From Lineus longissimus (lineage: Eukaryota > Nemertea > Pilidiophora > Heteronemertea > Lineidae): a stretch of DNA of 64,000 bases. Each line of letters opens with the position of its first letter. The first letter of the stretch is position 1. Below, piece after piece: positions 62,401 to 64,000 of the stretch. The notes below the pieces were generated by a model, which was given only the letters and a program-made list of their open reading frames with translations, did no database searches and had not been told where the DNA came from. A program made the translations under genes and the position numbers. The DNA lies in NCBI RefSeq assembly GCF_910592395.1, contig NC_088324.1:10132953-10196952 (forward strand). The letters are read 5' to 3'.

Positions 62401-63951
62401 GCTGTATTTGGTGTACGCCTCATTTTGCAAGTTCACTCTTCGTATCCAATTCACCTAATTACTCACCAATAATGAGACATTCTTCCAACAGACCAAAGAT
62501 ATGGCCAAGAATGATCATCTTGCCAATTCGGATGTCAACGGGTAATGAGGCGAGGACGCGGCCGATGAACGTCAGGTCTCCATCGTGTGGGTTGATCTTA
62601 CCAGACTTCAGAGTGGTTAGGGCGGCAACCTGGGGGAGAATTATGGTCGTTATCGATCTGAGCTTAAAATGTTTGTCCAGGTTCCCTTATTTTAGTTTAG
62701 AGTCACGAGACTTAAATGATAATGTCACTATAAGTTGACTCATGAGACTCAAATGATAAAATAACTTTGAGTCGACACCCGAAACTCAAATGATACGGTG
62801 ATGTAACGTTGAGTCAATCCAAAATCCTTCTTGCCACTTTTCATAGGACATGTGTGATTAACAAATGAACACGCTTGATCCTAGAACTGTACAAAGGCAT
62901 CTTCTGTCATCAAAACATATACTACATTTACCTCTTTTAGCACCAGAACGGCTCTTTCCAAATCGTCCAGGTTTGGTGGAGACAACGCCAGTGCTAGCAG
63001 TGCCTTTGGTTCGCCCATATTCAGCAGTTTTGCCTGCAGAACGACTTGTTCCATCGGGCACCGTTGCATCTCAGGTATACTGTACTCCATTATGCTGTCA
63101 CGGTAGAATTCACGAGTCACCATACGGTAGACCCGACCATTGGAAACACGTCCAGCTCGACCTGTAAAAATGCAAGAAAATATACGAGTATAGCGCTTTC
63201 AAAACGAGTAGAGTTTGTGTCGAAGTGTTTTACAACAACTGTTATTCTGATCTAGACGGAGATTCTCCAGTGCTTCAAAAAGCTGCTGCACCCGGCGCTA
63301 CACTTGAGCTCAAGCTCAGAAGGACCTTAGAACCCACTAACCTTGAACCCCAAGTCTGGGCACCTCAACCTGTAGGTCATTGCTCTCAACTAATGCATGT
63401 TCCCCAAAAGATAAAGGTTATAACACGTTTTTCACCCATAGATATTGTATGAAGTATCTTCTTTCACTGTAATTCCATCTCAAGAATATCAATCAGATTA
63501 TCGACCCTCCAAGAGTTAGGAATACCACCCATACCTTTCCTTTGTGTACAGTTGGCCTTGGAGGCCCATTCCAACTGGAGACTAGTATAGTTGGTATCAT
63601 TGTCCGACACCAGGTTCTTGGTAAGGCACATATCTATCACATATTTGATGTCAGGCACCGTGATGGAACTCTCGGCGAGGTTCGTGGACATTATAATCTG
63701 AAAAAAAACCCAACCAATTAATCATTTAGGATCTAAACAAATTTTGACGTTTATTGTGCAAGACCTCAGATTTGTCATCGTCATCAACCAAAATCTGGCC
63801 TTCGCCAAGAAGAGAACTGTTATCAAGGTTTTTAGAGCCATAAAACTAAGGGTATTTTCTACCTACTTTTCTATATCCTTTGGCTGGGGGTTCAAAAACC
63901 CGGATCTGCTCCTCTAGGGTACAGGTCGAATGAAGAGGCAGGAGAACGAAC
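42815..63951 (-). CDS. TDRD9: TDRD9 / spindle-E-type DExH helicase with Tudor domain (3' part)
   Basis: Partial: the N-terminal helicase half lies beyond the right edge. Exons: 63951-63867, 63697-63535, 63161-62932, 62629-62467, 62277-62214, 61611-61548, 56543-56442, 56292-56173, 55886-55779, 55538-55345, 55107-54988, 54843-54741, 54328-54125, 53974-53873, 53724-53605, 53248-53114, 52922-52791, 51966-51896, 51685-51479, 51013-50875, 44317-44196, 43840-43774, 43631-43447, 42938-42815 (TAG). Phases agree throughout, giving 1040 codons. Helicase motif V (STNLAESSITVPD), motif VI split over exons 2-3 (QRKG|RAGRVS), the HA2 region (CPMEQVVLQAKLLNMGEPKA), a Tudor domain (EFQGTFYRARV...VFFVDYGNKE) and the late block MPHIHGLPAILALLFAPCAE all match TDRD9. 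In animals TDRD9 works with MIWI2/PIWI-class proteins to silence transposons in the germline. Two introns host opposite-strand genes. The last exon adds a C2H2 motif. Confidence 0.96.
44442..44495 (-). other. TDRD9: Candidate 54-base cassette exon of TDRD9
   Basis: Read on the minus strand, 44495-44442 is flanked by TATTCCCAG upstream and GTCAAGG downstream. It would add 18 codons (ADLWLPLRQSAIDWEVEQ) in phase 0 between exons 51013-50875 and 44317-44196. The flanking exons already align without a gap to the vertebrate protein, and the donor is weak, so if real it is probably optional. Confidence 0.3.
45287..50830 (+). CDS. Ankyrin array - Mab-21/cGAS-like nucleotidyltransferase - membrane-tail protein
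   Basis: One uninterrupted ORF of 1847 codons; the ATG at 45287 has A at -3. Residues 1 to about 1275 are ankyrin repeats in 18 full 66-residue double units, each containing a form of MVKCLIRLGADINS and a form of LVEYLVSQGLDVN. One further repeat lies at about 1318-1352. Residues about 1365-1790 form a Mab-21/cGAS-like domain: G1434-S1435 with E1438, the metal-binding pair E1447 and D1449 in PNEMDILFII, a third acid D1547 in VSVDTVPCVH, and the helical C-terminal signature from W1604 (WRISFAHLE). The last 22 residues are hydrophobic (HLIGSILVALLAGLVTYLSW) and end at the stop, like a tail anchor. The cGAS zinc-ribbon insertion is absent. Family members make cyclic or linear nucleotide messengers after sensing ligands; activity and ligand are unknown here. 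The gene is intronless and lies inside a TDRD9 intron on the opposite strand. Confidence 0.93.
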   Translation: MFPLHEAVQNGDLDEVKRLVLQGEDINAKNDTGWMVLHCVARSTDVKVAEYLVSRGADVNGNTDGGNNALLFCSTQGNIDMVKCLVNLGADINSRNKFGFNALHKASQSTNLNLIDYLVTHGLDVNSRTFKGSTALLLSSTKGYLDMVKCLLRLGADISSMDKAGFNVLHRASQSTNTDLVAYLVSQGLDVNCQTTQGDNPILLSTAKGDTGMVKCLISLGADINSEDTMGCNVMHQASLSNNPALVEYLVSRGFDVNCKSTLEDDPLLLSSGQGQLEMVKCLMRLGEDIKTLDMLGYSVLHKASKSNNPDLVEYLVGQGLDVNSKTLDEVTPLPLSAETGHLGVVKCLIRLGADINSEDILGYNALHRASESNNPEIVEYLVSQGLDVECKVFNDATPLILSSGRGDIDMVKCLIGLGANINSRDTNGQTALHRASKSINPQLVEYLVSQGLDVDCKTPDGVSPLVACSSNGNMTMVKCLIDLGADINSTDQNGFNAILSASISNNPDLVQYLVAQGLSVNSKSFEEGTPLTLSCWKGNLDMVKRLIGLGADTISTDRNGYNAMHWASLSGNHALAAYLVRQGCNVNCKTPGNDTPISLSSNKGDLEMVKFLISLGADINSEDRSGLNLLHQASQSTNQNLVEFLVSQGLDANSKTAVGKTPLLLSTEKGNMGMVKCLIRLGADISSRDQYGQNVMHLATLSTNTDLVEYLVSQGLDVNSETLEAVTPLLLSSWKSDLDMVKCLIRLGADINSMNTRSWGAMHYAAKSSNPALLEQLADLGLDVNGKSIDDTTPLQISSDIGNMDMVKCLIRLGADIYAMDKLGCNVLHRASISKNPDLVNYLVSLGLDVNGTTTYGLTPLSMTSDKGDMDMVKCLIGLGADVNTKDTQGYTVMHMASLSTNLELIEHLVNEGLDVNCKTFDYFTPLLLSSERGNMEMVKCLIRFGADINAVDKIGYNVLHKASISSNPDLVEYLISQGLDVNSKTFGFFTPLLLSSERGNLDIVKCLIRLGADINTVDIKGANVIYWASKSCNPGLVKYLVSQGLDVNCRNLDSISPLCLASHEGNRDMVKCLIELGADINYKDRIGANALHRASLSHNPDVTEYLVSQGLDVNCKTLEEFTPLGLASNLGNMEMVKCLIKLGADINIKDKKGFNLLHRASQATNTDLVEYLVGQGVDINCKAEGENISVSPLSLASSEGNLDMVKCLISLGADMMTKDKEGYSVLHRAATSTNPDLVEYLVSQGADVNCKDEGGSTPFHLSFLLKDDDTTSYLINITDAVHSFHPWHPLPTGAELGFTSGTRLLLDVANTQISQSELDRALQLSCCYGQTDVARLLLLKGADTNTGDHLGRKPLKFSPFSTFIDYEKVFSTSMSQMLKTPMELITRLPGIGSVRVIPHNYAQVVHIDILNFYDNLPFAGEMFTNAIKRQCGSAAEGCRVGLPNEMDILFIIHSTGIVCTTPICSGYLQYSRQGDKLLERGSKSFHETFFKELQSVVQTGYRTERVSIYEAGKLHSYTKMMNRKACTPMLPMWCDGLNVLFVSVDTVPCVHINDWRDEFIARTWLMDRSELQLRGYLLVPKPPHRKSKLAKQFTQKELNEMWRISFAHLEVEHISRLEDRIKDVYITAKCLRNPDVCRIMITEGEGLPKNVDDYISSYVLKSIFLKNVEGFIELDLSLGEMVCKVYDDVDDAFHKGFIPMFFAPKFNVIDGFKLDLAKSAKVASVMKAFVRRLHNGGKDAADLCAVPIETEEWTYTAFDIISNQTTTWKIKNIPKADAPWQRWFRWARDQVRLALPRLISLGVGTCRLFRHHSDLTGYPSIFGQGHLIGSILVALLAGLVTYLSW
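45290..49120 (+). repeat. Coding tandem array: 66-residue double ankyrin units
   Basis: The DNA repeats with a period of about 198 bases, marked by variants of GACATGGTGAAATGTCTGAT in 18 consecutive positions from about 45525 to 48900. Each double unit has two distinct ankyrin types: type A ends LGADINSxD and type B ends QGLDVNSKT. Type identity is conserved along the whole array, so it grew by duplication of the dimer, not of single repeats. Confidence 0.92.
49380..50655 (+). other. Mab-21/cGAS-like nucleotidyltransferase domain
   Basis: This is the coding span for residues about 1365-1790. The glycine-serine motif (GSAAEG), ExD pair (NEMDIL), third acidic residue (VDTVP) and the WRISF helix are in the expected order and spacing. 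All three predicted metal ligands are present, so the domain looks catalytically competent, unlike several Mab-21 family members that have lost them. The region between D1547 and W1604 contains INDWRDEFIARTW, as in other Mab-21 proteins. Domain limits are approximate. Confidence 0.85.
50762..50827 (+). other. C-terminal hydrophobic segment (tail-anchor-like)
   Basis: The final 22 codons encode an uncharged stretch (HLIGSILVALLAGLVTYLSW at the end) immediately before the TAG. It is preceded by basic and aromatic residues (WFRWARDQVR, LFRHH). No signal peptide is present at the N-terminus, so the likely topology is a cytosolic protein held in a membrane by its tail. Confidence 0.7.
51156..51226. 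repeat. 16-base tandem repeat inside a perfect hairpin
   Basis: Four copies of CTACAGCCCTGAGT sit between AGTGCTACAG on the left and CTGTAGCACT on the right, which are exact reverse complements. It lies in a TDRD9 intron between exons 51685-51479 and 51013-50875. Confidence 0.85.
52230..52443. repeat. Tandem array of a roughly 64-base unit
   Basis: Three and a half copies of CATTGTAGGCCTATTCTGAA, CTTTGATACTGCTGTAGGCT, TCTTAGCCTGCAATGTC, followed by a T-run. It is within a TDRD9 intron (51967-52790). Confidence 0.9.
53873..54328 (-). other. TDRD9: Tudor-domain exons of TDRD9
   Basis: Exons 54328-54125 and 53974-53873 encode the Tudor core: VGQLCLAEFQGTFYRARVES, then VFFVDYGNKETI. The aromatic residues FYRA and FVDYGN are those that form the methyl-arginine cage in Tudor proteins. 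An upstream HFWAFY strand in the same exon starts the extended Tudor fold. Confidence 0.9.
57323..57466. mobile_element. MITE-like element with internal telomere-type repeats
   Basis: Terminal inverted repeats of 20 bases with one mismatch: CTTTAGAATTACCGATCGGA at 57323-57342 and TCCGATCGGGAATTCTAAAG at 57447-57466. The interior has GGGTTAGGGTTAGGGTTAGG at 57381-57400, i.e. interstitial TTAGGG units. It ends 72 bases before the start codon of the AKAP7-like gene, so it probably lies in that gene's promoter or 5' UTR. The termini resemble those of the element at 984-1102. Confidence 0.6.
57539..60879 (+). CDS. AKAP7-like protein with two tandem 2H phosphoesterase domains
   Basis: Three exons, 57539-58096, 58419-59309 and 60727-60879 (TAA), all in phase 0, give 533 residues. 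Domain 1 is in exon 1 with H49-x-T51 (FHITLMVF) and H142-x-T144 (VHMTLMKM). Domain 2 is in exon 2 with H346-x-T348 and H439-x-T441 (PHLTLMKM). The two domains are about 75-80% alike. Each is followed by the family's VCSM...ETGYY continuation, which falls at the start of the next exon just as LCSM...GYY follows the 2H domain in vertebrate AKAP7. Exon 2 also contains a repeated KEIVQ...ENTAMD linker. AKAP7 proteins bind PKA through a C-terminal amphipathic helix; none is visible here before the stop. The AKAP7 2H domain is known to cleave 2'-5' oligoadenylate, and with both HxT pairs intact a phosphodiesterase role is plausible. The gene lies antisense within TDRD9 intron 61547-56544. Confidence 0.88.
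59393..60517 (+). mobile_element. GCTCACC-hairpin / GTCCGTCGTC repeat element, long copy
   Basis: It begins with the hairpin AGCTCACCTCTTAGCAGAGG TGAGCT, then a GTCCGTCGTC run, then GGGCACGTTTCGTAACTG. Three tandem internal blocks follow, each containing GGCxCGTTTCTxAACTGCAA, GGTACACATxTACCC and TCAAGGTCACAGAGGTCAAA. It ends near TGAGGTGAGCACAATGGCC. It fills most of intron 2 of the AKAP7-like gene and matches the shorter copies at 24300-24770. No ORF is present. Confidence 0.7.
59440..59495. repeat. GTC/CGT trinucleotide microsatellite
   Basis: A run of about 17 GTC units inside the start of the repeat element. It creates the poly-Arg open frames on both strands, which are not genes. Confidence 0.9.
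60880..61125 (+). pseudogene. Eroded continuation of the AKAP7-like C-terminal linker repeats
   Basis: Directly after the TAA at 60877-60879 the same frame continues as LENTAMDVGATSPDPETVL. After a frame change near 60950 a further copy reads SPKKEIVQDESVVKNTENTA before another stop. These match the KEIVQ...ENTAMD linker of exon 2, so former coding repeats now lie beyond a nonsense codon and a frameshift. They could be 3' UTR of the present gene. Confidence 0.55.
61458..61463 (+). terminator. Candidate polyadenylation signal for the AKAP7-like gene
   Basis: AATAAA on the plus strand about 580 bases after the stop codon and 85 bases before the next TDRD9 exon (61548-61611). The transcript could therefore end without crossing that exon. 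Confidence 0.4.
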
Positions 63952-64000
63952 CTGAAAAACAATCATGAATATATTCATTGAAAGAAGCAGTGGGGGAGGG

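Overview
The window is animal nuclear DNA: AT-leaning, intron-rich, full of minisatellites and short inverted-repeat (MITE-like) elements. It carries clear metazoan orthologues of a motile-cilium protein (ODAD3/CCDC151) and a piRNA-pathway helicase (TDRD9). The style of gene and repeat content, including the GCTCACC-hairpin/GTCCGTCGTC repeat family, large intronless ankyrin genes and many small inverted-repeat elements, fits a marine invertebrate. My best guess is a lophotrochozoan such as a brachiopod or mollusc, or an invertebrate deuterostome; I cannot fix the phylum. Gene models were spliced by hand: every junction below has GT/AG ends and a reading frame that carries across all exons.

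Layout. 1-7530: intergenic, with minisatellites and fold-back elements. 7531-30883 (minus): a complete 20-exon gene for a protein of about 1181 residues with an N-terminal PH domain, a degenerate WW domain, a long Gly-Gly-X region and a large uncharacterised C-terminal half. 30884-33648: divergent intergenic region with a cluster of MITE-like repeats and minisatellites. 33649-39985 (plus): complete 12-exon ODAD3 (about 548 aa). 39986-42814: convergent intergenic region. 42815-63951 (minus): the 3' 24 exons of TDRD9 (1040 codons visible; the N-terminal helicase half lies beyond the right edge).

Two plus-strand genes sit inside TDRD9 introns, antisense to it. The first (45287-50830) is an intronless 1847-residue protein. 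It has about 38 ankyrin repeats built as 66-residue double units, then a Mab-21/cGAS-like nucleotidyltransferase domain with an intact GS and ExD...D catalytic signature, and ends in a hydrophobic tail that looks like a membrane anchor. The second (57539-60879) is a three-exon AKAP7-type gene with two tandem 2H phosphoesterase domains, each with both HxT motifs. Families of the first type make cyclic or linear nucleotide second messengers; AKAP7-type 2H enzymes can cleave 2'-5' linkages. A nucleotide-signal 'writer' and candidate 'eraser' lodged in introns of one transposon-defence gene is the most interesting possibility here. The pairing is inference from position and family and is not shown by the sequence.

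No rRNA, convincing tRNA, CRISPR array, or reverse-transcriptase or transposase ORF was recognised.
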